Source of the DNA: Streptomyces sp. LHD-70
GTDB lineage: Bacteria; Actinomycetota; Actinomycetes; Streptomycetales; Streptomycetaceae
Assembly: GCF_031157275.1 (NCBI RefSeq)
Contig: NZ_JAVIFW010000016.1
Coordinates: 124,001-188,000 of the forward strand
Direction: 5' to 3'
DNA length: 64,000 nucleotides
The position numbers and the translations under genes were made by a program. Numbering within the stretch: position 1 is the first letter of the stretch; the number at the start of each line of letters is the position of its first letter. Under the pieces are notes generated by a model, which saw only the letters and a program-made list of their open reading frames with translations, searched no databases and was not told where the DNA came from. Positions 52,969 to 61,474 of the stretch are shown here, in pieces.

Positions 52969-54798
52969 TCAGCGCTTCTCTTCGTCCACGACCTCGGCGT
53001 CCACCACATCCTCGCCCTCCGGCGACTGCTCCCGTGGCTGCTCCTGAGGCGCCGCGTACATCGCCTGCCCCATCCGCTGGGCCGCGGCGGACAGCTTGTC
53101 GGTGGCGGCGCGGAGCGTGTCGGGTGACGTGTCCGACGCGTCGAGCAGGGACTTCAGCTCGGTGAGGGCCGAGGTCACCTCCTCGCGGGTCTCGGGCGGT
53201 ACGCGCTGCTCGTTCTCGTGCAGGAACCGCTCGGTCTGGTAAGCGAGTTGCTCAGCATCGTTGTGCGTCTCGGCGGCCTCGCGGCGGCGACGGTCCTCGT
53301 CCGCGTACTGCTCGGCGTCCCGCATCATGCGGTCGATGTCGTCCTTGGGGAGCGCCGATCCGCCGGTCACGGTCATCTTCTGCTCGCGCCCGGTGGCGAG
53401 GTCCTTAGCGGAGACGTGCATGATCCCGTCGGCGTCGATGTCGAACGTCACCTCGACCTGCGGCACCCCGCGCGGCGCGGGCGGCAGCCCGGTGAGGTCG
53501 AAGACGCCGAGCTTCTTGTTGTACGCGGCGATCTCCCGCTCGCCCTGGAAGACCTGGATGCCGACGGACGGCTGGTTGTCGGCGGCGGTCGTGAAGACCT
53601 CCGAACGGCGCGTGGGGATCGTGGTGTTGCGCTCGATCAGCTTCGTCATGATGCCGCCCTTGGTCTCGATGCCGAGGGACAGCGGCGTCACGTCGAGCAG
53701 CAGCACGTCCTTCACGTCGCCCCGGATCACACCCGCCTGCAGCGCCGCGCCGACCGCCACGACCTCGTCCGGGTTGACGCCCTTGTGCGGCTCCTTCCCG
53801 GTCAGCTCCTTGACGAGCTCCGTGACGGCGGGCATGCGCGTGGAGCCGCCGACGAGGATGACGTGGTCGACGTCGGCCAGTTTGATCCCGGCGTCCTTGA
53901 CGGCCTGGTGGAAGGGCGCCTTGCAGCGCTCCAGCAACTCGGCGGTCAGCTCCTGGAACTGAGGACGCGTCAGCTTCTCCTCCAGATGCAGCGGACCGGC
54001 GTCGGAAGCGGTCACGTACGGCAGGTTCACCTGCGTCTCACCGGCCGATGACAGCTCGATCTTCGCCTTCTCGGCGGCCTCGCGGAGCCGCTGCACGGCC
54101 ATCTTGTCCTGGCCGAGGTCGATGCCGTTGGCGTTCTTGAACTGCCGTACGAGATGGTCGACGATCCGCTGGTCCCAGTCGTCGCCGCCGAGGTGGGTGT
54201 CGCCGTTGGTGGCCTTGACCTCGATGACGCCGTCGCCGATCTCCAGGAGCGAGACGTCGAAGGTGCCGCCGCCGAGGTCGAAGACCAGCACCGTCTGCTC
54301 GTCACCCCGGTCGAGGCCGTACGCGAGGGCGGCGGACGTGGGCTCGTTGATGATCCGCAGGACGTTGAGTCCGGCGATCTCCCCGGCCTCCTTGGTGGCC
54401 TGGCGCTGGTGGTCGTCGAAGTAGGCAGGCACGGTGACGACGGCGTCGGTGACGTTCTCGCCCAGGTACGCCTCGGCGTCCCGCTTCAGCTTCTGCAGCA
54501 CGCGCGCCGACAGCTCCTGCGGGGTGAACCGGTTGCCGTCGACCGCGCCCTGCTGCGGGAAGCGCCAGTCCGCCTCGCCCATGTGGCGTTTCATGGAGCG
54601 TGCCGTGCGCTCCACGTTGGTCACGGCCTGCCGCTTGGCGACCTCGCCGACCAGAACGTCACCGTTCTTCGCGAAGGCCACGACCGAGGGAGTGGTGCGC
54701 GCGCCCTCGGCATTGGCGACGACGGTGGGCTCACCGCCTTCGAGGACCGCGACCACGCTGTTCGTCGTACCGAGATCGATCCCGACCGCACGTGCCAT
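52969..54798 (-). CDS. DnaK-type Hsp70 chaperone (stand-alone paralogue)
   Basis: 609 residues, ATG at 54798. Full Hsp70: ATPase domain with VGIDLGTTNSVVAVLEGGEP, FDLGGGTFDVSLLEIG and VILVGGSTRMPAV; linker LLLDVTPLSLGIETKGG; substrate domain and helical lid, ending in an acidic tail (DVVDAEVVDEEKR). No grpE, dnaJ or hspR is adjacent, so this is not the main dnaK operon but a second copy, a common situation in Streptomyces. Its promoter contains a HAIR-like element (see 54843-54872), so control by HspR is likely. Confidence 0.92.
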   Translation of the reverse strand: MARAVGIDLGTTNSVVAVLEGGEPTVVANAEGARTTPSVVAFAKNGDVLVGEVAKRQAVTNVERTARSMKRHMGEADWRFPQQGAVDGNRFTPQELSARVLQKLKRDAEAYLGENVTDAVVTVPAYFDDHQRQATKEAGEIAGLNVLRIINEPTSAALAYGLDRGDEQTVLVFDLGGGTFDVSLLEIGDGVIEVKATNGDTHLGGDDWDQRIVDHLVRQFKNANGIDLGQDKMAVQRLREAAEKAKIELSSAGETQVNLPYVTASDAGPLHLEEKLTRPQFQELTAELLERCKAPFHQAVKDAGIKLADVDHVILVGGSTRMPAVTELVKELTGKEPHKGVNPDEVVAVGAALQAGVIRGDVKDVLLLDVTPLSLGIETKGGIMTKLIERNTTIPTRRSEVFTTAADNQPSVGIQVFQGEREIAAYNKKLGVFDLTGLPPAPRGVPQVEVTFDIDADGIMHVSAKDLATGREQKMTVTGGSALPKDDIDRMMRDAEQYADEDRRRREAAETHNDAEQLAYQTERFLHENEQRVPPETREEVTSALTELKSLLDASDTSPDTLRAATDKLSAAAQRMGQAMYAAPQEQPREQSPEGEDVVDAEVVDEEKR

Positions 54799-54842
54799 GT
54801 CCGTCCCCTTCCGGGCCCCGCATCGCTCGCTTCTCTCCCTCC

Positions 54843-54872
54843 AGCACAAAACTTGAGTGCCGTTATGTCAAT
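54843..54872 (-). promoter_or_regulatory. dnaK promoter with HspR (HAIR)-like element
   Basis: On the minus strand TTGACA (54866-54871) and TGTGCT (54843-54848) are 17 bases apart, a good vegetative promoter. Overlapping it on the plus strand is CTTGAGT (54852-54858), 7 bases, then TGTCAAT; the HspR consensus is CTTGAGT-N7-ACTCAAG, so the left half is exact and the right half keeps TCAA. Located 45-74 bases before the dnaK start. Confidence 0.6.
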
Positions 54873-54913
54873 GCCCCGATCCGGCGACGTATGCGAGCGC
54901 CCCGGACACGCCG

Positions 54914-54950
54914 CTGCCGCCGCCCGGACACGTGCACCGGACGGCGGCAG
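54914..54950. terminator. Hairpin after the osmC gene
   Basis: Inverted repeat CTGCCGCCG / CGGCGGCAG with an inner CCGG...CCGG loop, 22 bases beyond the stop of the OsmC gene. It fits a terminator that isolates the dnaK promoter. Confidence 0.5.
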
Positions 54951-54971
54951 GGATACGAGGGGTGCGGCGGC

Positions 54972-55409
54972 TCAGGGGGCGGGGGCGGCGAGGGTGGCCC
55001 GGAGCGCGATGTCCGTGCCGGTGAGCGCCTGGCTGACCGGGCAGTTCTTCTTGGCGTCCTCGGCGGCCTTGACGAACCCGGCCTCGTCGAGTCCGGGTAC
55101 GGCGCCCTCGACGATCAGCAGGATGCCGGTGATGCCCTCACCCGGCTGGAACGTGACCTCGGCCTGCGTGACGAGCTTGGTGGGCGGCGTCCCGGCCTTC
55201 GCCAGCCCGCCGGAGAGTGCCATCGAGAAGCAGCTGGAGTGGGCGGCGGCGATCAGCTCCTCGGGGCTGGTCTTCCCGTTCGGCTCCTCGGCACGGGAGG
55301 GCCAGGACACCGGGTACTGCCCGATCCCGGACGAGTCGAGCGCGACCTTGCCGGAGCCCTCCAGCAGGTTGCCTTCCCAGACGGTGTGCGCGGTGCGCAT
55401 CGTGGCCAC
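54972..55409 (-). CDS. OsmC/Ohr-family peroxiredoxin
   Basis: 145 residues from a GTG at 55409 with AAGGA 6 bases upstream; an ATG three codons in is the alternative. The catalytic pair is present: Cys in AAHSSCFSMALSGGL and Cys in KNCPVSQAL, with the preceding TSPEELIAAA. OsmC proteins reduce organic hydroperoxides with lipoyl or thiol donors. Size and ends (GLDEAGFVKAAEDAKK) are typical. Lies between the dnaK gene and a nitrobindin-like gene, a stress-defence neighbourhood. Confidence 0.92.
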   Translation of the reverse strand: MATMRTAHTVWEGNLLEGSGKVALDSSGIGQYPVSWPSRAEEPNGKTSPEELIAAAHSSCFSMALSGGLAKAGTPPTKLVTQAEVTFQPGEGITGILLIVEGAVPGLDEAGFVKAAEDAKKNCPVSQALTGTDIALRATLAAPAP

Positions 55410-55518
55410 GACGGTTCCTTCCTGTACGGACGGTGCGAGCGCTGCGTAAGCGCCTCTCCCATCCGACCACACGGGACGCCTCGGGACACTCCGCACGAAC
55501 AGGACACGCCCCCGCCGG

Positions 55519-56064
55519 TCAACCCTTGGCGCGCCGCAGCCGGGCCGCGAGGTGGTGTTGGAGGGGCCGGCCGACCGCCGCCATGTCGTGCACGAACGTG
55601 AGGGTGTCGGGGGCGGTCAGGGTGTAGCGGCGGCGGGTGGCCTCGACGTGCTTGGCCGTGGGGGTGGTCGCCACCTGGTGCGTGGCGAGGTCGACCGCGC
55701 CTTCGGCGGCCTGGCCGACCGCGATCTCCGCGATGCCGGTGGGCTGCGTGATCAGCGCCTCGACGCGCCCGTCCGGCTGCAGCCGCCACCAGCCGCTCTC
55801 CCGGGCGGCCGGGCGCAGCGGCACATCGTCCTCGCCGAGCAGCCAGGCCCGTGCCTCGTACCGGAGGAACGGGCGGCCGTCGTGGCTGAACCGCACCTCC
55901 TGCGCGTACGCGAAGTCCCCGTCGAGCGTCGGGTACTCGCCCTCCCCGCGCCCCCGCCACTCCCCAAGGAGACCGAGCACGGGCGTGAGGAGGGGGTGCG
56001 GGGCGGGCGTTCCGTCGGCTTCGAGGCTTTCGGCGTACGGGTACTCCGGGGCGGGTTCGAACAC
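55519..56064 (-). CDS. Nitrobindin-like haem protein (putative peroxynitrite isomerase)
   Basis: 181 residues from a GTG at 56064 (AGGAG upstream). The nitrobindin signature G-x-W-x-G-x-G is present as LLGEWRGRGEGEYP, followed by a ten-strand lipocalin/FABP-like barrel and the C-terminal haem-binding His region (VGRPLQHHLAARLRR). Such proteins bind ferric haem and turn peroxynitrite into nitrate. Near the nar operon, which yields nitrite and reactive nitrogen, this makes functional sense, though the genes are not in one operon. Confidence 0.85.
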   Translation of the reverse strand: MFEPAPEYPYAESLEADGTPAPHPLLTPVLGLLGEWRGRGEGEYPTLDGDFAYAQEVRFSHDGRPFLRYEARAWLLGEDDVPLRPAARESGWWRLQPDGRVEALITQPTGIAEIAVGQAAEGAVDLATHQVATTPTAKHVEATRRRYTLTAPDTLTFVHDMAAVGRPLQHHLAARLRRAKG

Positions 56065-56112
56065 GGGGCTGCACTCCTGGGGTTCGTCGGGCGGCGGCTG
56101 GTCGGGGGAAGC

Positions 56113-56796
56113 CTAGGCCGACCTGGACTCTGCCTGGACCTGTTCCGTACGGCGGCGGTGCCCCTCGTGGTCGGCGCTGCCCACGTACCCGGGCGCGCGC
56201 TCGAACTCGCCGAGCCACAGGTCCGTGGGGGCGTGCTGCCGTGCCGCTGCGACCAGGGTGTCCGTGAACTCGCCCTTGGCGGCGGAGATCTGGTAGCGCA
56301 GCCGCTGCAGATCCGGCCGCAGCGGCTCCTCGTCCCTGACCAGGAACCAGAGGTCCGGGGCGTCCCGGTCGATCTCGCCGCGCGGGCACAGTTCGAGGGA
56401 CGTGACCGACGGCTCCCGCTCGTCGGCGGGGCTCCACTGCACGGCTACCGCCTCGAGGTCGGCCCAGGCGATGATGCCGCGTCCGCCGCGGCTGTTGTGC
56501 AGCGCGAGCCCCTCGCCGTCGACACGGATGAAGCTGCGCATCCGCTTGCGGGCGAGGCGGACGAGGTGGACGCCCGGCCAGCCGAGCATGGCGGAGAAGA
56601 ACAGACCTGACAGCCACAGAGGGCCGGAGCGTTCTCCGATGACCCCGGTCGCGGCCGCCACGCACAAGACGGCGATGACCACGGCGATGGCGACCAGGCA
56701 GCTCCCGTAGATCACCGCCCCGCGCACGTGTTTCGAGCGGTTCCGGACGAGAGTGGCCGTCGGCGCGGAGCCGGGCTGTGGGGGTGACGTGGACAT
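56113..56796 (-). CDS. Two-helix membrane protein with cytosolic PH-like domain
   Basis: 227 residues. Two transmembrane helices at ~28-75 (VIYGSCLVAIAVVIAVLCVA, LWLSGLFFSAMLGWPGVHLV) then a soluble part with FIRVDGEGLALHN and IIAWADLEAVAVQWSPADE, which has the shape of bacterial PH-like domains (two sheets around a GL-W-D pattern). The C-terminal ~40 residues are charged. I know similar proteins only as hypothetical; no function is proposed. Confidence 0.65.
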   Translation of the reverse strand: MSTSPPQPGSAPTATLVRNRSKHVRGAVIYGSCLVAIAVVIAVLCVAAATGVIGERSGPLWLSGLFFSAMLGWPGVHLVRLARKRMRSFIRVDGEGLALHNSRGGRGIIAWADLEAVAVQWSPADEREPSVTSLELCPRGEIDRDAPDLWFLVRDEEPLRPDLQRLRYQISAAKGEFTDTLVAAARQHAPTDLWLGEFERAPGYVGSADHEGHRRRTEQVQAESRSA

Positions 56797-56817
56797 GGCG
56801 GGAAGCCTACGGGCGCC

Positions 56818-57135
56818 CTAACCGGGCAGTGCCACGGCGACCGTGCTGAGCACCATCGTGATCACGGGCACGATCCGGCAGCCTCGGGCCAGCCGACGGT
56901 GCCCCAGGCGCAGGGCGTTGAGCAGGACGAACATTCCGCCGTAGACGGCGAGCGCGTTGATCCCCGTGAGCCACAGGAAGCGGTGTTGCACGACCGAGGC
57001 GGACACGAGGAGCGCGGAGCCGAGGGCGCCGACGATCCAGAGGGCCAGCTCCCCTTGACTGAACGGAGTGCCGGTCCGCCGCTCCCCCGCAGCCGACGTC
57101 GTAGGCGAATCCTGCGGGCTGGTCTTCCGGGACAA
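56818..57135 (-). CDS. Small three-helix membrane protein
   Basis: 105 residues from a TTG at 57135 with CAGGAG 6 bases upstream. A polar N-terminus of about 27 residues, then hydrophobic segments (LALWIVGALGSALLVSASVV, WLTGINALAVYGGMFVLLNA, IVPVITMVLSTVAVAL). No recognised family. It follows the APC permease gene on the same strand after 82 bases. Confidence 0.55.
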   Translation of the reverse strand: MSRKTSPQDSPTTSAAGERRTGTPFSQGELALWIVGALGSALLVSASVVQHRFLWLTGINALAVYGGMFVLLNALRLGHRRLARGCRIVPVITMVLSTVAVALPG

Positions 57136-57217
57136 GGGTGCTCCTGAGTTCGGCGCGGGCGGCGGGACCGTACGACCCTAGGCGGCCTTCGTACGAGCCC
57201 CGCAACCGGCCCTGTGC

Positions 57218-58639
57218 TCAGGTCTCTTGGGCCCGCTCCGCCTTCTTCTTGCGGGCCGACATCACCGCGTACACCACAACGCCGATGAAGAGGAAGATCA
57301 CGCCCTGGTAGACCGCCGCGTAGCCCGCGCCGCCGACCAGCCACAGGGAGAAGCCGCAGGCGATCGCGGAGACGACCGAGTCGCGGATGAGGCGGGAGCG
57401 GTGGACGCGGTCGCGCCGGCCGGAGATCAGGTAGTAGATCTGGGCGGCGGTGGCGAGGAGGTAGGGGACGGTGGCCATGAAGGTCGTGACGGTGACGAGG
57501 AGCGTGAAGACCTCCGCGTCGCCGTTGCCGCCGCCGGAGGCGTAGTTGTAGACCGTGAGCAGCGAGGCGAGGATGACCGTGATCACCACACCGGCCGTGG
57601 GGACGCCGCGCTGCTTCTTCAGGAAGACGGTCGGGAACAGGCCGTCCTTGGCCGCCGCGAACGGGGCCTGGGCGCTCAGCAGCGTCCAGCCGTTGAGTGC
57701 GCCGAGGATGGAGATCACCGCGGCGACGGCGACGAGCGTGCCGCCCCAGGTGCCGCCGAACATCGCGTTCACGGCGTCGGAGAACGGGGCCTCGCTGGCG
57801 ATGAGCCGCTCGTGCGGGACGGTGCCGAAGACGGCGAGCGTGCCGAGCAGGTACACGAATGCGGCGCCGAGCACGCCGAGGATGGTGGCGCGGCCGACGT
57901 TGCGCCGGGGGTCGCGCACCTCACCGGCGCTGACGGCGGCGGACTCCACGCCGAGGTAGCTGAAGAGCAGCAGCGCAGCCGCGGCCGAGACGGCGCCGAC
58001 GGGGCTCGCGTCCGGGTCGGCCTGGAACGGCCCGAGGTTGTCGGCGTCGAAGAAGAACAGACCGCCGACGGCGACGAGCAGCAGCGGCGCGAACTTCAGT
58101 ACGGTCGCGACGAGTTGGACCGCGCCGACGTACCGCGTGCCCGCGAGGTTGGCGAGTCCGGGCAGCCACTGGACGACGAGCGCGGCCAGGCACATCGTCC
58201 ACCAGTGGCCGTCGAGGTCGATCAGCAGGTTGAGGTAGCCGACGGCGCCCACGGCGAGCGCGGCGTTGGAGACCCAGGAGGTGATCCAGTACGACCAGGC
58301 CGCGAGGAATCCGGCGAAGTCACCGAAGGCCTCGCGGGCGTAGACGTACGGGCCGCCGGTGCGCGGGTCGCGCTGCGCGAGCCGGCCGAAGACCAGGGCC
58401 AGGGCGATCGCGCCGAGCGTGAGCACCACGAAGGCGACGAGGCTGATGGTGCCGTAGGCGGCGACGTCGTGCGGGAGGCGGAAGATGCCGCCGCCGATGA
58501 TGTTGCCCATGACCAGGCAGGTGGCGATGGGGAGTCCGAAGCGGCGGGCGTGCTTGCCCAGTTCGCCGCGCTGCTCGATGGCAGCGGCCTCGCCTCGGTC
58601 TGCCGGAGCCGGCGTCGATGCGGGTCCGGTGTCGTGCAT
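57218..58639 (-). CDS. APC-superfamily amino acid permease
   Basis: 473 residues, ATG at 58639. Twelve hydrophobic segments; helix 1 has the substrate-binding break GNIIGGGIFRLP, helix 6 has FSYLGVESAAVSAGEV, and REAFGDFAGFLAAWSYWITS marks the APA/basic amino acid-polyamine branch (arginine/agmatine, putrescine or similar). Imports or exchanges an amino acid or amine. The C-terminus is very basic (SARKKKAERAQET). Monocistronic or followed by the small membrane gene. Confidence 0.88.
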   Translation of the reverse strand: MHDTGPASTPAPADRGEAAAIEQRGELGKHARRFGLPIATCLVMGNIIGGGIFRLPHDVAAYGTISLVAFVVLTLGAIALALVFGRLAQRDPRTGGPYVYAREAFGDFAGFLAAWSYWITSWVSNAALAVGAVGYLNLLIDLDGHWWTMCLAALVVQWLPGLANLAGTRYVGAVQLVATVLKFAPLLLVAVGGLFFFDADNLGPFQADPDASPVGAVSAAAALLLFSYLGVESAAVSAGEVRDPRRNVGRATILGVLGAAFVYLLGTLAVFGTVPHERLIASEAPFSDAVNAMFGGTWGGTLVAVAAVISILGALNGWTLLSAQAPFAAAKDGLFPTVFLKKQRGVPTAGVVITVILASLLTVYNYASGGGNGDAEVFTLLVTVTTFMATVPYLLATAAQIYYLISGRRDRVHRSRLIRDSVVSAIACGFSLWLVGGAGYAAVYQGVIFLFIGVVVYAVMSARKKKAERAQET

Positions 58640-58722
58640 GGGGTGGTGCGCCTCTCGTCGTGCTGGGGGCCCGGGATCGCCGGGCGACGGCTATGGTCGG
58701 GCACGTTGAACGCTGCACCAAA

Positions 58723-60906
58723 TCAGTGGGTTTTGTCCTCCACGGCGTGGTCGCCGGCCGCAAAATGTTCTTCCACGGGTTCGGCCGGGCGCGGATTCTC
58801 CGTACCCCCGGGCACCCCGCCCAGAGGCACCTGCGGTCCGTCCGCCGCTTCCCGCAGCCAGCGGCGAAGGACCCGGTGCACCTGCTCGGCGCCGACCAGC
58901 TCCGCCCCGTCCCCGACCGGCGGCGAGAGCGTGTACGGGGAGAGCAGGAAGGGCCGGCCCTGGGCGCCACCGAGACCCCCGTGCGAGCCGATCTGCTCCT
59001 CGAAGGCCAGCACCTCCCCGTCGCCGGAGCCCTCGCCGGACGGCTCGTACGAGGAGTTGACCATGATGTCCGCGACGTGCGGGAAGCCGTCCGTGCGGCG
59101 TACGGCCGCGACCGCCGCCGGGCCGAACTCCCGCAGGGGCTCGGGGAGTTGGGCCGGATCCGGGTCGTCGGAGAGCTCGTCGAGGCGGATCTCCGCGCCG
59201 CGCGCGCCGAGCACCAGCGGGCCGTGCTCCTCGCTGCGGACCAGCAGGAAGCCGATGCCCGGGTGGTTGGCGAGGGTGGGCAGGAGCGCGGGGTGGCGGC
59301 GGTCGATCTGCTCACGGGTCATCCGGCCGCGCACGTCGGGGAAGGAGACCAGGCCGAGGTTGCCGGAGGCCAGGACGACGGGCTCACGGCGCTTCGCGGG
59401 CCTGCGCTGCTCGCCGCCCTCCTCCACCGGCCGGTGCAGCGCGGCGAGCACCGCGGCGCGCGCCTCCGCGCCGCTGCGGGTGCGCCGGGCGCGGCGCGGC
59501 ACGGGCAGCCCGCAGCCGGCCCGCACCAGGTCGCCGAGGGTCAGCCCGTAGCGGGCGCGGAACGTCTCGCCCGGGCTCTGGCCGTGGTCGGACAGGAGCA
59601 CGATGCGGTACTGGCGCGGCGCGTGCTCGGCGACCTTGGCGAGCAGCGCGAGCGAGCGGTCGAGGCGGACCAGGACCTGCTCGGCGTCCCGGCTGCGCGG
59701 CCCGGAGTGGTGCGCCACCTCGTCGTACGCCACCAGGTCCGCGTAGACGGCGCTGCGTCCGGCGAGCATGTCCCCTATCACCGCGGCGACGACGACGTCC
59801 CGTTCGACGACGGTCGCGAAGGCCCGGATGAACGGGTAGAGGCCGCCGCGGCTCACCCGGGGGCGGGTGCGGCGCAGCCGGGCGCGGGTCGACTGGGCGA
59901 TCTCGCGGATCACCTCGGCGACGAAGGACATGGCGGTGCGGACGGCGTTCGCCGGGTCGGAGAAGTACGCGAAGTACCCGGCGCGGGACCGGTTGGCGCG
60001 GCCCCGGCGGGCGGCGACCGAGAGGACCAGGGCGAGCTGGTCGGCTCCGCCGCTGAAGAGGTTGCCGCGGCTGGCGCCGTCGACGGTGAGCAGGCCCGCG
60101 TCGCCGGTGCGGGCGACGGCGCGGCGCTGCAGTTCGGCGGCGCTCGCGGGCCGGTTGCAGACCACCACCTCGCCGTGCTCCTTCTCGAACCAGCGGAAGG
60201 CGGGCACGTCGTGGTTGCTGCCGTGCAGGATGCCGAGCTGGCTGGCGCCGGTCTGGCTGGACCAGTCGGTGCGCCAGGGGGTGAGGCGGTGGCTGGGGGG
60301 CTCTCCTGGGCGTTCGGCGAGCAGGGCCGCGACGGTCGGCATCAGGCCCTCGGCGACGGCGTCCCGCAGCACGTCGTGGCCGACTCCGTCCAGTTGCAGG
60401 AAGACGGTGGCGGGGGTGCGTGGCCCGGCGACCGCGACGGCCCGGCGGCGGCGCCGGTCGGCGAGGCGGTAGAGCCTGCGGCGGTACGCGGTGTCGTCGC
60501 GGACGGCGAGCGCGGTGGACGTCGCCGAGGCCACAGCGGACATCACGGCGGCCACGACCACGGCGGTCTGCGGGTCGGACTCGCCGCGCCCGTCCGGGAT
60601 CAGGCTGAGCGCGACGAGCAGCAGCGAGCCGTTGAGGAAGAACACCAGCAGGCCGAGGACCAGGGCGGGCACGAGCAGCAGCGCGCGGACGACGAGCGGC
60701 CACACAAGGGCGGTCAGCAGACCGAAGACTCCGGCGCCGATGGCCGCGGTGATGCCGATCCGGGTGGCGCTGTCGCCGCTCTCGGACTGCAGCCGGAACT
60801 CCGGCAGGAGCCCGGCGAGGACCAGCATCGTGACGGTACTGACCGCCCAGACGGCGCCGATCCGCCACACGGCCCGCCCGGTCTGGCGCCACTTGCTGTC
60901 GGCCAC
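58723..60906 (-). CDS. Membrane protein with holin-like N-terminus and type I phosphodiesterase/alkaline phosphatase domain
   Basis: 727 residues from a GTG at 60906 (GAGG 5 bases upstream); a GTG at 60936 is possible but lacks a ribosome site. Residues ~10-130 hold four transmembrane helices (WAVSTVTMLVLAGLLPEFRL, LVLGLLVFFLNGSLLLVALS) like phage holin-4 domains common in actinobacterial membrane proteins. The rest is an alkaline-phosphatase-superfamily domain: FLQLDGVGHDVLRDAVAEGL (metal site), YADLVAYDEVAHHSG and VLLSDHGQSPGETF. Likely hydrolyses phosphodiesters or pyrophosphates at the cell surface or cytosolic face; substrate unknown. Confidence 0.85.
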   Translation of the reverse strand: MADSKWRQTGRAVWRIGAVWAVSTVTMLVLAGLLPEFRLQSESGDSATRIGITAAIGAGVFGLLTALVWPLVVRALLLVPALVLGLLVFFLNGSLLLVALSLIPDGRGESDPQTAVVVAAVMSAVASATSTALAVRDDTAYRRRLYRLADRRRRRAVAVAGPRTPATVFLQLDGVGHDVLRDAVAEGLMPTVAALLAERPGEPPSHRLTPWRTDWSSQTGASQLGILHGSNHDVPAFRWFEKEHGEVVVCNRPASAAELQRRAVARTGDAGLLTVDGASRGNLFSGGADQLALVLSVAARRGRANRSRAGYFAYFSDPANAVRTAMSFVAEVIREIAQSTRARLRRTRPRVSRGGLYPFIRAFATVVERDVVVAAVIGDMLAGRSAVYADLVAYDEVAHHSGPRSRDAEQVLVRLDRSLALLAKVAEHAPRQYRIVLLSDHGQSPGETFRARYGLTLGDLVRAGCGLPVPRRARRTRSGAEARAAVLAALHRPVEEGGEQRRPAKRREPVVLASGNLGLVSFPDVRGRMTREQIDRRHPALLPTLANHPGIGFLLVRSEEHGPLVLGARGAEIRLDELSDDPDPAQLPEPLREFGPAAVAAVRRTDGFPHVADIMVNSSYEPSGEGSGDGEVLAFEEQIGSHGGLGGAQGRPFLLSPYTLSPPVGDGAELVGAEQVHRVLRRWLREAADGPQVPLGGVPGGTENPRPAEPVEEHFAAGDHAVEDKTH

Positions 60907-60970
60907 GTCCACCTCACGTTCCGGTGCCCGGGACACTCGGGCCGGGCCCGGTCCCAGCGTGCCACGGGGT

Positions 60971-61024
60971 CGCCGGAGGGGCTGATTTTCAGCCCCTCCG
61001 GCGCTTGAGGAGGCCCGTCCGGCA
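60971..61024. repeat. Palindromic repeat copy E (intergenic)
   Basis: 15-base perfect arms CGCCGGAGGGGCTGA / TCAGCCCCTCCGGCG (60971-61003) around TTT, followed by TTGAGGAGGCCCGTCCGGCAG as in copies C and D. It lies 9 bases after the trailing TCA stop region of the small recombinase-like gene and before the phosphodiesterase gene, a terminator position on the minus strand. Confidence 0.8.
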
Positions 61025-61032
61025 GGACCGGA

Positions 61033-61437
61033 TCAGCAGCCGTCGTACCCCGCCGTCGGCATCGAGAGACGGCGATGCACCCGGGCCTTCATCTCCGCGT
61101 CGTACGACGGTTCGTCGAGGCCCGCCGTCTCCAGGCGCACCCCGCGCCGTACGCACTCCCGCGTGAAGTCGTCCGCGCAGGCGAGGGCGCGCTCCAGGAC
61201 GCGGCGGCTCGGGGTCACGAACAGGTCGACGAGGCCCGCCTCCACGTCCGCCCAGAGGCTGAGGTGGTCGGTGCGCAGCCGGTGCACGAGCAGTTCACGT
61301 GTCACCACGTAGCCGCGGTCCGCGGCCCAGCGGGCGCACATGGCGTACTGGCTGCGGGAGTCCACGAGGAACGGGTCCCGGTCCAGCTCCTCCAGCGGGG
61401 TCAGGCTGGCGATGGCCGCCACCCTCAGCTCACCCAT
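61033..61437 (-). CDS. Small protein resembling a degenerate serine-recombinase N-terminal domain
   Basis: 134 residues from an ATG at 61437. The order of segments recalls the resolvase fold: LRVAAIASLTPLEELDRDPF, SQYAMCARWAADRGYVVTRE, LWADVEAGLVDLFVTPSRRV and FTRECVRRGVRLETAGLDEP. The active-site Arg-Val-Ser motif is not intact (RVAAIAS) and there is no DNA-binding domain, so it is unlikely to recombine DNA. I know similar Streptomyces proteins only as hypothetical. The fold assignment is inference. Confidence 0.45.
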   Translation of the reverse strand: MGELRVAAIASLTPLEELDRDPFLVDSRSQYAMCARWAADRGYVVTRELLVHRLRTDHLSLWADVEAGLVDLFVTPSRRVLERALACADDFTRECVRRGVRLETAGLDEPSYDAEMKARVHRRLSMPTAGYDGC

Positions 61438-61474
61438 GCCGTCCCCCTGTCCCTGATGTCCGCCGACCCTACTA

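Noticed and set aside
58723..60906. Prophage lysis gene because of the holin-like N-terminus
   Set aside because: The holin-like helices are fused to a large phosphodiesterase domain and there are no phage genes around; this is a cellular membrane enzyme.
61033..61437. Active site-specific recombinase or mobile element
   Set aside because: No intact catalytic serine motif, no DNA-binding domain, no attachment-site duplication and no other mobility genes.
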